From Daedaleopsis sinensis (taxonomy: Eukaryota; Basidiomycota; Agaricomycetes; Polyporales; Polyporaceae), in the NCBI GenBank assembly GCA_033807695.1, contig CM066308.1, positions 2,108,001 through 2,172,000 of the forward strand: 64,000 bases of DNA, read 5' to 3'. This document shows, piece by piece, positions 35,512 through 48,605 of the stretch. Every line of letters begins with the position of its first letter. Positions within the stretch are counted from its first letter, which is position 1. The notes under the pieces were generated by a model, which saw nothing but the letters and a program-made list of their open reading frames with translations, had not been told where the DNA came from and did not search any database. Both the position numbers and the translations under genes were made by a program.

Positions 35512-38500
35512 TTATGATATACTCCGAAGCCGGGCCACGAGCGACGTAAGGCGGGTATGATTTATGAGCAGGGGGTATCGCGCGAGGATGTCCAGCACCT
35601 CTTTGTAGAACGCCAGATACGACGTTCTCGCTTGAGAATTTGGAGCGAAGCCCTACGCGAGAGCCATGAGCAAGGTGCGAGCACAATCAAAATCGACGTA
35701 AAGGAGAGCCTACCTGGAGAATAATTTCCATGGCGCAGAGCAGCTCCACGACCGAAGACACGTGAGTCTGGTTTCGTGCCACGAGGGACTCGAAGTTCTT
35801 CCGCTGGGACTCGGTTTTGTCCTTCGCGGTATTCGACGCCTCTTCGTTCAGCGAGTTCGACAAGCTCTTGAACGCAGCTGAAAATATGCACGGAAGGTTG
35901 TGAGCGATGTCCGAACAATAATGCAGGCGAACTGACTATCCAGGATCGCAGGCCGTTTTTGTATAAACTCGCGCTTGGACAGGTGGTAGTCCCCGTCGGG
36001 TCCCGGAGGGTCGATCGGGAGTTGGAGCAGGAGAGGATGGTGCAGCCTGTCGATGGAGAACAGGAGGGAGGCATATTCATGCTCGATGGTCACGCTCGCA
36101 GTCGCAAACGAGGTGAAGAGAACGTTGATAAAATGGTCTGTGAGAGTCTGTGGACCCGATCAGGCTCGGAACGGTATCTGACAGGAGCAACGTACCGTGT
36201 AAGCAGGGGGGTCGAGGAGCAGGACTTTGTGCATGAATCGAAGCCCGACACGCCGCTGCCAGACTGGGTCGATGATTCTCTGCCATGAGTGTGGTGCATA
36301 GTTCAGAAAGAATGTCCAGTCCTGTTGGTCGGCTCAATATCATGCAGCCACGAGTACTATGCACGGTATGCCTACCTTCTTGTTGTTCTTGACCACGACG
36401 TCGCAACAAGCGACCCAACAGTCTATCCACTTGTCCGCGTCTGTGATCGAGGGGACCACAGCCTCCTGGTAGATGCAGTGCTTGCAAACCAGCCGGTAGA
36501 TGTTTCGCTCGACGTGGTCATGTATTATCTATCCACGCACTCCAATAATGAGCAAGACCACTGCACGGCAAGCCGCGTGTAGATCGTACCTGGCTAACAA
36601 GAGCTTCCTTCTCCTGGATCTCCCGGAAACGTGATGAGCCAACGTCGTCGCCAAGAGCTGCTAGGAGTTCTGGATCATCAAAATCCAAATCGAAACCTCC
36701 GTACAAATCCTGGCTGTCCTGGCTATCTTCCGTGACGACACGAGGAGGCGGCCGTCGAGGTGTCGAGACGACAAGACTGCGTGCGCGCAGAAATTCGTCC
36801 ATAAGAGACCGGATCTGATGCCCCGTGCTTCCTCTTGCTGACAGGTTCGTCGCAGTCGAGAACACGCGGGTGACCCAAGCTGAACGAAGCAAACGTCAGG
36901 AATATCGATAAAGAAATCGTACAATACTCACGTCCTTGAAGCAACCCAGGATCCGGATAACGCGGATCGTCACGATTGGCACGCTTCGAAACCTCGGATG
37001 GGTTGCTCAAGATTCTCCGCACGCAACCTAGCAAGAGTTCGATTGTCGTCACCACTTCGGGCTGGACATGTGGCTCATGGACGGGGACCTTCGAAGCATC
37101 GCTCGCTTGATACTCGTCCACGAGAATGTTCGCCATGTCCGCCAGCCATTCCAGCAGATGTCTCAAGGGTAGCGCAAGATCTTGCAGTACGATTGCGAGG
37201 TGAAGCACTCCGCGTATGCAGGCTAACCGAGTGTCTTTATTCGCGGCGGCGAAGTCAACGTACCGTCGTGCAATCGAAATCCGATGCTTGACGCTTGCCT
37301 CCGTTGGCTCTAGATAGATCGCAACCGCTACGGCGCTGAACCTGTTGTACAGCATCGAAAGCTGATGAAGAGTGGGAGGATTGTCCTTGGAGAACGGCAC
37401 GCGAGCTATAGGCGTCAAAAGGGACAAGATCTGCTTCACTATAGGTGAATGTGTCGCCTGTGCACCCGGAGGACTGTGCTTCTTGTGGTCTTCTCCTGCC
37501 CTCACAGCCATCTTGAGGAAAAGGGTATGGGCGATGTCGCTACGATTCCTCTCCAGTAGAAGGGCGACATCATAATGCCTGAGGAAGCCGGGGAAGTCGC
37601 TCTGCTCGTCCGCGAGGCTGGCGTAGGACCGGCATCGGAATACGTTGTTGTTGAGAAGACTGAACAGAAGTTTCGCGTCGTCGGCATCCAGACGCCAGTG
37701 CCACTTCAGGTTCAGCCAGAGGCAGCGGCAAACCAAGACCCGTATATACCTGTCGCGAATGCGGACGACTCGTTTCGAAACCTCTTTCCTGGTGTCCGGG
37801 GAGAGCGGAGCGCGATTGAGGATGGCGATGATTGTGCTCCACGAGGGTTGGATGCGAGGAGTCATGGACGAATTACCGTGAACGGAAAACTGTGACAGGG
37901 CGCACAAGGTGAAAACACTCTTCCACACCGCTTCTTGGGCCTTGAGGTCCGTATGGTGCGTCGATAATGCCTTCACTTGGACGACTTCTAAGTAAATAGT
38001 CCAGAACGTCACGTTGGGAGGCAGAAGAGTCTTCTGGAACGTGTCGTCGTGGGTGAGGTTGAGGACGGCTATCCAAAGCTCCGCAATTTGCTGCGCGACT
38101 GATGGTTGGGTCAACGCCTCCCGGTTGAGCTCCAAAGGGGTAGCACCAATTGCGAACGTGAAGTCCCAGAGCTTCGTGATAAGACCTTTGAGCGCTCCAG
38201 TTACGGCATCCTTGTCAGGCTCTTCTGTCCGACGCTTGACATCGACCGCGATTCGCACAGTGAGTTCAACAACGAACCAAAGCACCTGCAGAACCAGGGG
38301 GTTCGGGGTCTCGTCGTCGGGCAAGATCTCCGTAGGCTCTTCAGCAAGACTTGCTAACCTACGAACAAGCGCATCCGAGTCCGACGTGAGCGCCGCGACT
38401 TCGCCTTCTTGGGCGCGAGACAAGAGCCAAGACAAATGTTGGGATACGGAATGAAGGAAGACCCGCCACTTCTGACACGTTTCGTACTGCGCAGGCTCGT

Positions 38501-41500
38501 TGCCAAAGATGAGGTTTCGCACTTTGTCGGAGATGCTCTCTAGACACGCCGTAAAATTTGGCACAGAGATGTCCAGGTGGAGGTAGCAATCGAACATAGT
38601 CAGAGACGGGGGAGCAGGAATTGGATGGGTACCGGGGAGCGAACCAACAAGGTCGTACAGCCATCCCCGCCCGAGATACGTCGTGTTTGGGAATGTGATA
38701 CCAGCCGGGAGCGGTTCGATGCCAAAGTCCTCGGTAACCTGTTGAATGACCTCCAAACTACGTCGTTCGTTTTGAGACGTTTTAGGTGCGTTATGTTGCT
38801 CAGGTACCACGAAGCCATCGTCCTCATATTGCTCATCCCAGAATGTCTCGAGGGTAGTGGACTGAAGCTTCTTGGATGGCTTCTTCTGCAGTCTTCGGTT
38901 GAGCTTAGACGGACGCACGGCATCCGCATCGTGCACTCCAGGCCCTCTTGGAACTTCGACCTCTTCGTCGATTGTGACATACCGCGGGTTTGCTCGGCCG
39001 CCGAGATGCGTCTCCGTGGGCCCAAAGACATAGACACCAGCAGACTTGGGCTTGGGCTTCACGATCTTCTGCTTGACGTAGCCAGGTTCGTCCCCAGTGA
39101 AATGCACCTCGTTGAGAGGTAACTGCTCTATCATGTCATAGAAAGAAAGTCGGTCGTCATGGCTGCGCAAGAGCGGACTTGACATACCTGCTACATCAAT
39201 CTCCGCGTCGGAACGTTCAGGAGAAACTCGTTTGAAGTTCAACAGCGTCTGTTGACCAGTACCATACCTCTTTGCCCCTGAGGTTGTGATTCGCAAACGC
39301 TCCCCGCCCCCGCCTCGAATGCCCCCATGGCCAGCATCGCCACTACCGCTTCGACCTCCACCACCACCACCTCCACCACTACCGACCCGATTCCCAGCGC
39401 CACCTCCGCCCAGTCTGCGCCCCCCGCCTTCAAGAGTGTCCTTACGTCGGCTTCGCTTCTTGCGCTTGGGACCATGATCATGAAAGGTGTTTCGAGTAAG
39501 CATACGGTCGATGTTGTTGTCTACCACCGCCTCGCCAAATCTTGACAAGTCCTCACGTTGTCGGGGAGCATTAGAAAGGCCTCGCGAGCCCTCATCGCCC
39601 TCCGCGCTCGATGACGAGTCGTCGTCCCCTGGATCTTTATGCGCTGCGCCGTCTCCGGTCGAAAGGCGGTGCTTCCGTCTCGGCTGGTGTCCGATGGGCG
39701 CGATGACGCTCTCTTCGTCGGACGAAGAAAGCCCTGGCTCGTCAGACGACTCTAGGTCCGAGGCACCCTCAAGAACCCCAGCGGGTCCGGGGGAGGGACC
39801 CATATCGACGTCGGACGACTCCGAGTCTCCCCGTATCACCTCGATGCTGCGACTTGACACCGCCCGGACGCGCTTGCGCGTCTCCCCAGGGCGCAGCGGC
39901 ACCTCTTCCTCGTCGCGGTCCATGGAGAGGGACGCGCGCGCGGCCGCGTCCTTCTTCTGCTGGGCTCGTTTCTCGAGCTGGCGGATCATGACCTCGGGGA
40001 CCATGCGTTGGAGAGCCTTCATGCGCTTCCTATCTCGTTCGTCCATCTCGTCCGGGCTCGACTGCCCAGAGTTCGAAGTTAGGTCGATAACGTCGTTGGG
40101 CTCCGAGGGTGTCCGGGGTGGATCTGGCACTTCGGAGCTCGCTCCAGCGTCATCCATGTCCATGTCCATGTCCAGGTCCAAGTCAAGATTCATATGAGGT
40201 GAATCGAAGCCGACATCGAAGGGGCTTTGGCCCCGCGCGGACGGGTCCTGAAATAGATGGTGGTTGTTCTCCCATATCCCGTTGAATGGCTCATCGGGTT
40301 CGGCGGCAGGCGGCGAATGAGATGAACGTGCTGGGGAGACGATAGTGACGCTCCTGCGTCTCCGCGACGAAGAGGGTGGCGGGTCCACAGAGTCTGCGTC
40401 GTTCGCTATTGCAGGCACCTCTGTGCGTATCCGAGGGCGCGGTCGGGGTCGAGGAGGAGGGAGGTCAGTTTCTCGTTCAGGAGGCGGTGATTGCTGTGGC
40501 TACGCATCGTCAACGAGGAGAAAATAAAGCGAGCTCGCTACTCACCTGCACCCTTTCTGGCGAGGTCAGCTTGAGATCCTGCCCTTTCATAGGGAAACGT
40601 TCGCGTCGTTTCTTGCGTCGCTGCTCTTTGTCTGCCTTCTTCTTCGCCGCAACCGTCGAAGCCTTGATGTTGGCGAACACGTCTGAACCTTCGTCGCTGC
40701 TAGAGGATTGCGTGAAGACATCTGGGACCCATTTCGACTCTTGCATGTCGCCGCCATCATCATCGATCGCCCGCTCTTTGCCTTTCCGCCGCCTTCGAGC
40801 TGCTCTCGCCTCCTCATCGTCCAAATCGTCCTCACCGGCGTAATATTCATCATCGCCTTGCGATGGGTCGTCCAGCGGACGTGCACTTGTAGAACGTTGC
40901 CGTCTAGGGTGACGCGGCGGACTAACAACCTTCACTATAGCGTCCGGATTGGCTTGCATCTGACGCTTGTAGAGGCGTTTGTCGTATTCGTACGGATTGA
41001 GCTGGCGCGGATTGCGAGCGCGCAGAGAGTATCGTCCCCATGCTTCCTCTTCTTGCGCTTGCTCTGCAGCACTGGGAGGTGCTAGAGCGGGTGCAGCAGG
41101 AATCGATTCAGGCGTGAATGGAGGAGGACTACGCGGAGACGTGCTTGGACCAGGCGGAGGCTTGGGAGGAGAAGACGCGGGTGTGAGGGGGGAAGAAAGA
41201 GGTGATGCGAAGTGCTCATTGGGTGTTCTTGCTCGGCGAGGAGGTGTGAAGAGTAGCAATGGGTCTGGCGAGAGAGACGGCGAGCCTGTACTCGCCTTCT
41301 GGACATTGTTTGGTCGTAGAGGAGATGCTACCGGCCCCGGGCTTTGGGGTGCGAAGAAGTCAAAGTCGCTCCCAATCGCACCCGTCGGACTCCTTGCACG
41401 AACAGGCGATAAACGCGATGGGGAAGGAACCGCATAAGAAGTTGGGCTACTTGTGGGGGCGCCAAAGTCCTGATCTGGAATGTATGATGTGGGCGAAGAG

Positions 41501-41878
41501 CGTGGAGAAGAGAGTGTGTCAAGGAGGTTCGTACGAGATAAGAGCGGCGCCACGGGCGAGCTTGGTACGTCGATCTTGATATCCACAATGGATTTGAGAC
41601 GCTATTATGTGGAGAATCGAGTGACAACACACCTTGCGTCGCTTGCGTGGAGGCGTTCCTCTACGCGTCGCGTCTTTCCATCCTTGTTGAGGACTGAGCG
41701 AGAGCCTTCTGGGTTTTGCAGAGGTCCCGGAAGGATCTTTCAGATCTCCAAGCGCGATCTTGTCGCGCCTTCTCGAAAGATTGCGCGAGTTGACCACCCA
41801 GTAGTCGGATGTAGTCGCAGCAAGTTCCTCCAGCTCTTCTTGATCTGACGTTGGTACGACCAAATCATCGACATCCAT
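35512..41878 (-). CDS. MMS22: MMS22/Mus7-family DNA replication-repair protein
   Basis: Exons (minus): 41633-41878, 40546-41574, 36932-40493, 36590-36879, 36376-36528, 36196-36321, 35937-36147, 35714-35877, 35512-35652, all in phase, 1973 residues. The family supports broken or stalled replication forks, in yeast as part of the Rtt101-Mms1 cullin ligase. Recognition rests on Y-S-L-R-A-R-N-P-R-Q-L-N-P-Y-E-Y-D-K (about residue 264) and on the C-terminal region with D-K-W-I-D-C-W-V-A-C-C, W-Q-R-I-I-D-P-V-W-Q-R-R and V-G-L-R-F-M-H-K-V-L-L-L-D. The start is the first ATG after a GTG-opened frame. The large exon contains a Gly-rich tract, a V-I-D-L-T motif and a Q-Q-T-L-L-N-F motif. An additional 60-base frame-preserving intron is likely at 39128-39187 (GTATGT...GATAG), which would give 1953 residues. 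Confidence 0.85.
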
Positions 41879-42687
41879 ATTGCCTAGCGTCACTCAGCTC
41901 CTTGGAACATAGAGCAAGCGAGATGGAGGAAACACAGTGGTTACAACGCGTGCCAGTGTAACCACTGCTGGCGGCCCTACTTGACAGCAAGATATGAGTT
42001 GTAAGGTGTAGGCAGAGTTAGGGTGTGCGGTGGACGTCGGACCCCTTGAGTATTGCAGGGCTCTCAGGACAGTGGATGAGATCCTGGTCATGGTTGTCGC
42101 TGCAGCCTCATTCAAATTGGCGCCTTCGTACCGCCCACGTGATCGTGACGCACCGCGTTTTTGGAAGCATTTTCCCACGCATCGTCCCATGTAGGCTCGA
42201 GCTGCCGTGAGCCAAAGCTTGTCCCTCCTTCGATGCTATTGTTTTATTGCAAGGAACACACAGAAGGTTTTATGTCGGTCGGTCTCATGTCTGGTATGCT
42301 GTGTTAACAAACAAAATGCGTGTGGTACATACACACGGGCTTCTAGGTTCTAGAGTCTGCGTTCAAGTTGCACAAGCCAATCTCGGTAACTACGCGGTCC
42401 TAGCACCATGGTGGCAGCTACAGGTTGTATTGTTCCCAACTCCCGGCAGGCAGCCCAGCGGTCAGAACGCATCATGCACACAACTCATTCTGGACCTACG
42501 AGTATAAAGGTATGGCAGTCGTGGATCCTGCCTGATGTTCCACGCCCTAAATTCACTCAGTCGACGTCGTTTGAGACGACATCCATCCACATCTTCCACC
42601 TCCAAGTACGTGTATTCCGCTCATTGTTGCTCCACGTAACGACATGCCGACGAACTATTGCCTATCACAGCCTATACCTCGTTGGTC
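41879..42687. other. Divergent promoter region with a leader intron
   Basis: It separates MMS22 (leftward) from the leucine-rich gene (rightward). A leader intron at 42606-42670 (GTACGT...ATCACAG) lies just before the ATG at 42688. No further gene is recognised. Confidence 0.45.
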
Positions 42688-44109
42688 ATGAACTCTGCCA
42701 GTACGACTGTAACCTTTGACGTTCCCGTCAGCGGACACGAGGCCGGGCATGCCTTCTGCTATGAGAACGCCTATGCAGCGCTCATAGAGCTCCAATCATA
42801 TCCGACTCACGTCCACACGCTCGCCCTCGGCTCTATCTCAAATACCAAGTTCGAGGCCGTGCAGTTTGCGCTACAAGGTTTCACCCAACCCTTCAGTTCA
42901 CTCGAGGAGCTCAGCGTCACCGTATCCTACCCCTCTGGGCTTTCCGGGCCCGAAGACATCCATGAACTCAATATACCACGCGATCTATTCCCCTCCCTGC
43001 GCAAACTGCGCCTAGACGGTGTATGCATGGACTGGGAAGACGGAATCTTCGCTGAGCTGACTCATGTCGAGCTTCGTAATTGTCCAAGCACAGACTCAGC
43101 ACAATTCGAAGAGTTCCTCGGTGTCCTGCCAACATGGTCCTCCCTTACCGAGCTCCGCCTCCAACACTTCCTCTGCAGCTCTACCTTCTCGTCGGACGGT
43201 ATGGAGGTTCTCGAGGGTGATTACTACATGCGCCCTCAGAACCTTTCCACCCTGGTCGTCGAAGGCGCGGTTCACCAGATACCTCTCCTCCTGTACAATC
43301 TCGACGTCTCAGGACCCACCGCAAATGTGCATATCAAGGGTCATTGGCGATCCCAGGCGGCCAGCGACACCCGCTCGCCGTTCACGGCGATGATCCCGCT
43401 CGACGACAATTTCCCGGTCATGGCCAAGTCCGCAAATGTCGTGTCGCTTACGGTAAATGAGACCGAAGCTGCCCTTGTCGGTGTCAGCGACGCCGGTAAC
43501 CTGACGCTCGAGGTGCCCGATCTCGATCGCTCTACTGCATTCGCTCGCGCGTGCGGTTTCCGACAATCCCTCTACTCCCTCGTCGAAATCTTTGCCACTC
43601 GCAATGCCCCCGTCCAGTACCTGTCGCTTACCGGGGACGTCAGCGAGGTCTCCCTCGGCGATTGGGACACCTTGTTCCAGCACGTCGGCTCGCAACTGCG
43701 CCAGTTGACCGTTCGCAACACGGGTACGGGCAGGGGGGCGGAGCACTTCCTGGAGGCACTAGTCAAGTCCTTCCACAAGAACGAGAACCAACTCGTCTGC
43801 CCACAACTCCAGAAGCTCAGTTTCAGCACCTGCGCTGACCCGTCTATCATGTGCATGCTGCAAGCGGTGCAGTTGGCGATCCAGAGCCGTGCGCAGCGGT
43901 ACATGCCCATACGGAGCTTGAGCGTCACGGTGCTGGTGGACTCTCAATACCTGAAGGAGTACACCTCAGAGGTGATTTCTTTCCATGTCGACGCGCTTGG
44001 ACAATCCGTGACAGGCGAGGTTCAAGTGCAAGTCTCTCCACTCGAGTTCGATTCTATGCACGATGTTTCACCGCATATCCTAGGCATATTACCGTCTCAT
44101 CCGCTTTGA
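42688..44109 (+). CDS. Leucine-rich protein related to fungal F-box proteins but without an evident F-box, 473 aa
   Basis: The uninterrupted frame has ATG 42688 as its first ATG (the frame is open a little further upstream but without ATG). Irregular leucine-rich repeats are visible: L-R-K-L-R-L-D-G-V, L-T-H-V-E-L-R-N-C, L-T-E-L-R-L-Q-H-F, V-V-S-L-T-V-N-E-T, Q-Y-L-S-L-T-G-D-V, L-R-Q-L-T-V-R-N-T and L-Q-K-L-S-F-S-T-C. This is the pattern of the C-terminal half of Agaricomycete F-box proteins. The N-terminus has no W-A-D or leucine-helix F-box signature, so I do not call it F-box. Function is unknown; a protein-binding role is likely from the repeats alone. Confidence 0.75.
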   Translation: MNSASTTVTFDVPVSGHEAGHAFCYENAYAALIELQSYPTHVHTLALGSISNTKFEAVQFALQGFTQPFSSLEELSVTVSYPSGLSGPEDIHELNIPRDLFPSLRKLRLDGVCMDWEDGIFAELTHVELRNCPSTDSAQFEEFLGVLPTWSSLTELRLQHFLCSSTFSSDGMEVLEGDYYMRPQNLSTLVVEGAVHQIPLLLYNLDVSGPTANVHIKGHWRSQAASDTRSPFTAMIPLDDNFPVMAKSANVVSLTVNETEAALVGVSDAGNLTLEVPDLDRSTAFARACGFRQSLYSLVEIFATRNAPVQYLSLTGDVSEVSLGDWDTLFQHVGSQLRQLTVRNTGTGRGAEHFLEALVKSFHKNENQLVCPQLQKLSFSTCADPSIMCMLQAVQLAIQSRAQRYMPIRSLSVTVLVDSQYLKEYTSEVISFHVDALGQSVTGEVQVQVSPLEFDSMHDVSPHILGILPSHPL

Positions 44110-44834
44110 TAACTTTCGCTGTTCCCGTCTGTCCTTCGCTTCTACATTTATACCCAGAATCATAGGTAGCTAATACCTAGTATGTATCCATAATTACATC
44201 GCGATGTACTATGACGTCCGATATTCTACCAGTGTACCATCAACGACAAATGAGCTATCTACTCTCAGTACCAACTGGGAACTTGTAACTCGTAGTCTGA
44301 CTCAAGTCGGACTCTCAACGAGATTTTTCCTTGAACAGATCAGAGTTGGACGCGACGAGTCACATTAGAATTCCTGATTCGGTTAAGCGATGCATCCAGC
44401 ACATGATTGTGACGTGGGCGTGTACTCGACAACACGCGCTTCTCGGAGTTCGCTGCATCTCTTCCTCCCCTTCCCTTCGCCAGGAGACCTGCATGCCTAT
44501 GGAATCCCCGTCTCTCTGATTTCCGCTAGCGTCTACTTATTGCTAACTTATCTGCTCTGTCTCTAACCTAACGACTCCCACTGGTACTCGAGGACGACTC
44601 CTGGATCGCGCGACACCCACAGACCATCTTGCCGAAACCCCGACTGGCGAGCGCATATAAGCATTCATCTATCAAGCTTCAAGACTCTGAATGCATTTCA
44701 CTCTTCTATGATACAGTTGCACGCCTGAACTAGACCTCCAAAGCCCCTTTCGTCCCTTTCCACCTTTAATAATCGGTCTTTGGTCGATACCTTCACGCCC
44801 AACCAACGCTTTTGTCGGCGTCGCCACCGCTATA
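44110..44834. other. Intergenic region upstream of the Artemis-type gene
   Basis: No gene recognised. A TATAAG-like element near 44657 could belong to the next gene. Confidence 0.35.
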
Positions 44835-47800
44835 ATGCCTCTGGGAACCCCTTATAACTCGTTTATCCTCCCCTACCCCATCCGCGTCGACGACTTCACT
44901 GATCCATCCGCTTCGTCCACTACATCCACGGGCCCCTACGCATCCGACAGCGTACCCTCGACAGCAAACCTGTACCTCCTGACTCATACTCACACCGACC
45001 ATCTTACCGGCCTGTCCGCGCGCTCCTTTGGGCAGAGCGTGGTATGTTCTCAAGACGCGAAGGAGATGCTGTTGAGACACGAGGTGTACGCCGAACGGTC
45101 GCTGCGGGACGCGGCTTTGCGTGCCGAGAACATGCGCACATTCGCACACCTCAAAGTGGCCCCGCAGCGGTTGGAGGATGGGGCTGTCGACTACGTTGGT
45201 TCGAGAGATCTGTTGGTGCGTTACCCGTACTTGGTTTGCGCGCCCCAACTTAACCGTGGTGCATATAGCGCGCTACACCCCTACATGTTCCAACCAAGTT
45301 TACCCTGAACGACGAAGAGGAAGTGGAGATCACCCTCCTGGACGCTAACCACTGTCCTGGCGCTGTCATGTTCGTACGCGTGTTCACATGCACGTTCCAC
45401 GATACTGACTGGCCCGTCTCACTCCAGGTTCCTGGTAGAAGGAGCAAAGGGAGCTGTCCTACACACGGGTGACTTGAGGGCGGAGCCGTGGTTTCTTGAG
45501 TCTCTGAAGCACAATTCGTTCATTCAACGATACATCCATGCTCCTCAGTCAAACCGGTCATCACTACACTATCCTACACAATCCCTGCCGAAGCTTGATG
45601 CCATATATCTCGACACCGCCTGTCTATTGAACATCTATGAAGTACCTCCAAAGGTTTGTCGAGCTTTCCTGGTCCACTCTCATGAACGCTCTGAACTTTT
45701 TGCATCCAGGTCGAGGCTGCAGAGCGGCTTGCATCTCTGATGAGCATGTACCCCGACTCCACTCGCTTCTTCCTCAATCTCTGGACATGGGGATACGAGG
45801 AGGTCTACAAGGCAATCGCGCGCGCATTCCACAGTAAGGTATGCGACGGCTCTTCCCTATCAACAGCTCGTTTAACACGATCGTTCGTTTAGATCCATGT
45901 TGACCGTTACAAACACGGGGTCTATGCGCACATATCTGGCGACCCATTCTTGCAGTCCATCATCACGAAAGACGAGGTCTCGACACGGTTTCACGCATGC
46001 GAACGGTTTGAACGATGTGAACATGTCCGAGTGAATGGTCGCGAGTCTCATACACCAAGTGGGAATCACGTCGTATATGTGAATCCTGTCAACATGGATA
46101 TTGCAAGTTGGGGACGGTATCTCGCTGACACGAGCGAGAGACTACGTGCGGGGCAACAGGTGAACATACTGGTAAGTCAAGTTTAAGCTTACTACGGGTC
46201 ACGACTGGTTGCTTATTTCATGCTCGTAGCTGGTTCCTCTCGCTCGGCATTCGCCTTTGCCTGAACTACGACACTTCGTCTCTCTTTTCAAGCCTCGACG
46301 CGTCGTTCCGAACACGTTGGATCCCACACTGAAAGGGTTGGATGCAGCGTGCATTCAGGCTATGTTCGCTGGATGTCTCGCTGACGAACCTTCTGTTGCG
46401 TTCGCGTCGAACATGACACCTCCTACGGATCTCCGTGATATGGATGCGGCGCTCCGAGGCCCTACCGATGTAGGAGAAGATGTTGCGTTCAAGAACCTCG
46501 AGGGCGAGGGTGCTAGGGAGATCGCAGAAAAGTGGGCAGACAGCGGCCGTATGAGAAGGAAGCTTCTCGTGATGAAGGATTACCTCCCTGCCACCCACCG
46601 TACAGTGGTAGAACACATACTCGAAGGCCGCTATCGTCCCTCCGCATTGCCGTCGAAACCTCCAGCCAAAATCCCGAAGGCGTTGCGTCCAACGGGTTCC
46701 GGAACGGACACCGAACCGGCCTCTTCGTCCCCGGGCCCCGTATCTGCTCTAGTCAGGCGAGGCATCCAAGGCCGCGCGACCGAAGCGCAGACCAAAGCCG
46801 CTATGTCCCGTCTTTCCTCTGGCCCTGTCCCTAAGGCGCTCCAGTCTCCAGGCGTAGACTCAGAAACAGACGACGACGCAGAGGACAATCACACGCGCAT
46901 GGCCCATTTCCTATGGGGGGAGCAGGCCGGGATTCCTGCAGACGAGACTGCGCGAGTATTGCAATCGGACAAGACATCATCATCTCCTGGGTCTGAGTGT
47001 GTTGGACAAGCTGTCGCCGGCCCTTCGCGACTGACACGGCTTCCCAGCCAGCTGCCCCTAACCCCGCGGTCCAAACGATCATCGCAGGATCTATCGCTCT
47101 GGCTACGTTCGTCTTCGCCTGCGTTTATAGCCCCAGAACAACCCGAGCCTACCACGCCCCGACGACAGACGCAAGATGTCTTCGCGGCGAACCCGACCGC
47201 ACAGGCGTGCGAGCAGCCACACACGCCCAAAAGAGCGAAGACCCTCGGCTCCCCGTTCCAATTATCCGCAGCCGGGAAAGGCAAGGCGGTCGCGATGCCG
47301 ACACCAGACACCCATGCTCGCAGAACGTCTGCGGTCCTATTCAAGAACGCGCGCCAGCCGCAAGTCTACTCTCGCGCCCTCGCGCCTCTTCACCTCGCTC
47401 CTGCGCCGGTCATCTACTTCGGCTCTGGTTCGAAGCACGCACCTCGTGTCAGCAAGAATCCCTCGCCTCACGCCGCCTCCTCAGACTCGAATCCAAACCT
47501 CAACAGGGCCTCTGCAATAATAGCAGTACCACCGCAGGGCGGCGACACGAGTCCGCTGCTCGACCTCCGCAATCTACGCAAGCGGCCGAGCCCGCCAACG
47601 GGCGGTGAGCTCGATGCCCACTCGCCCACCCCGAAACGGCCCCGGGTGAGTGGGGGTGGCGCGGGGCCCCATTCAACTGCTGCAGCCTCTGTTCCCGCCA
47701 CGGCGTTACTCAGAAGAAACGACCGTCCGCCTCGCGTCACTCACCGCGCTGCTCCGCAGGCCCGATCTGCTGCTATGCGCGTCGCGCGGATCGACCTTCG

Positions 47801-48605
47801 ACCTCGCGCTTCGACTGCGACTGCGGGTTCATCCTCGGCTGCACCTGCGGTCTCTGCTCCGAGAATCGACTCTCATCTAGGGAGCACTGGGCCCAGGGAT
47901 GGAGCTCCCGCCGCGGACCCCGTCTCCGTCTCCGGCCTGGCAATCGGTGCGCCCTCGACGACTGGCATCGCCTCCTCGATCTCCGCGTTCGCAAGCGCGG
48001 TGAAGAAGACGGCCGTGAAGGGCATGGGCGGGGTGCACTCCAAGCGGATCCAGATCGCGGAGCGCCTCGCGCGCGCGATGCCCGAGCTCGTCCGGCCCGA
48101 GTTCAAGGCGAAGATGGCCGCGCGCGAGCAGCAGCACGGGCGGGGAGAAGCCAACAGCAACGGGGAAGCTGAAGTGCCAGAGCAAGAGCAAGAGCGGGAG
48201 CGGGAGCGGGACGGGGCGGATTACAACGCTCGTCCGAGTGTGAGTGCGAATGAGAGTGAGAGTGAGCGTGCGCGTGCGTCAAGCTCCAGGCGTGACCTCA
48301 ACGTGGCCGTCAAGGCGTCGGCGTCGGATTCGGCGTCGGGTGCTGCAAGTGTGGGCACCAACCTCAAACGCAAGCACGGGCAGGAAGAGCGTGAGCAAGA
48401 GCAAGAGGACGTGGCCGTGGAAGAACGCAGGCCGCCGATCCCCTCTAGATTGCCGTCACAAGACGACGAGATGGAGGAGGACGCGAAGGTCAAGATGCAG
48501 CGGCGTGCGGAACAGTTCAGGCAGCAGTTCAAGCTTGGGCGCCGGCCTGGGGTGGTCATTCCGCGTTTGCAATGTCTGGAAAGCCAGGAGGCTGAGCCGT
48601 CATAG
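44835..48605 (+). CDS. Artemis/SNM1-type metallo-beta-lactamase / beta-CASP nuclease
   Basis: Exons: 44835-45215, 45269-45369, 45428-45653, 45710-45838, 45893-46171, 46230-48605; all phases match, 1163 residues. The catalytic H-T-H-T-D-H is at residues 51-56, then D-A-N-H-C-P-G-A-V-M and H-T-G-D-L-R (metal ligands), Y-L-D-T-A, and a beta-CASP region with T-R-F-H-A-C-E-R-F-E. The family repairs interstrand crosslinks (Pso2/SNM1) or opens hairpin ends (Artemis). The nuclease core starts directly at the N-terminus and a long disordered tail follows, as in Artemis; yeast Pso2 has the core at the C-terminus. The tail of ~700 residues is Ser/Pro-rich and closes with a Glu/Gln/Arg-rich helix. It acts in the nucleus. 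The gene is convergent with the TRIR-like gene. Confidence 0.9.
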
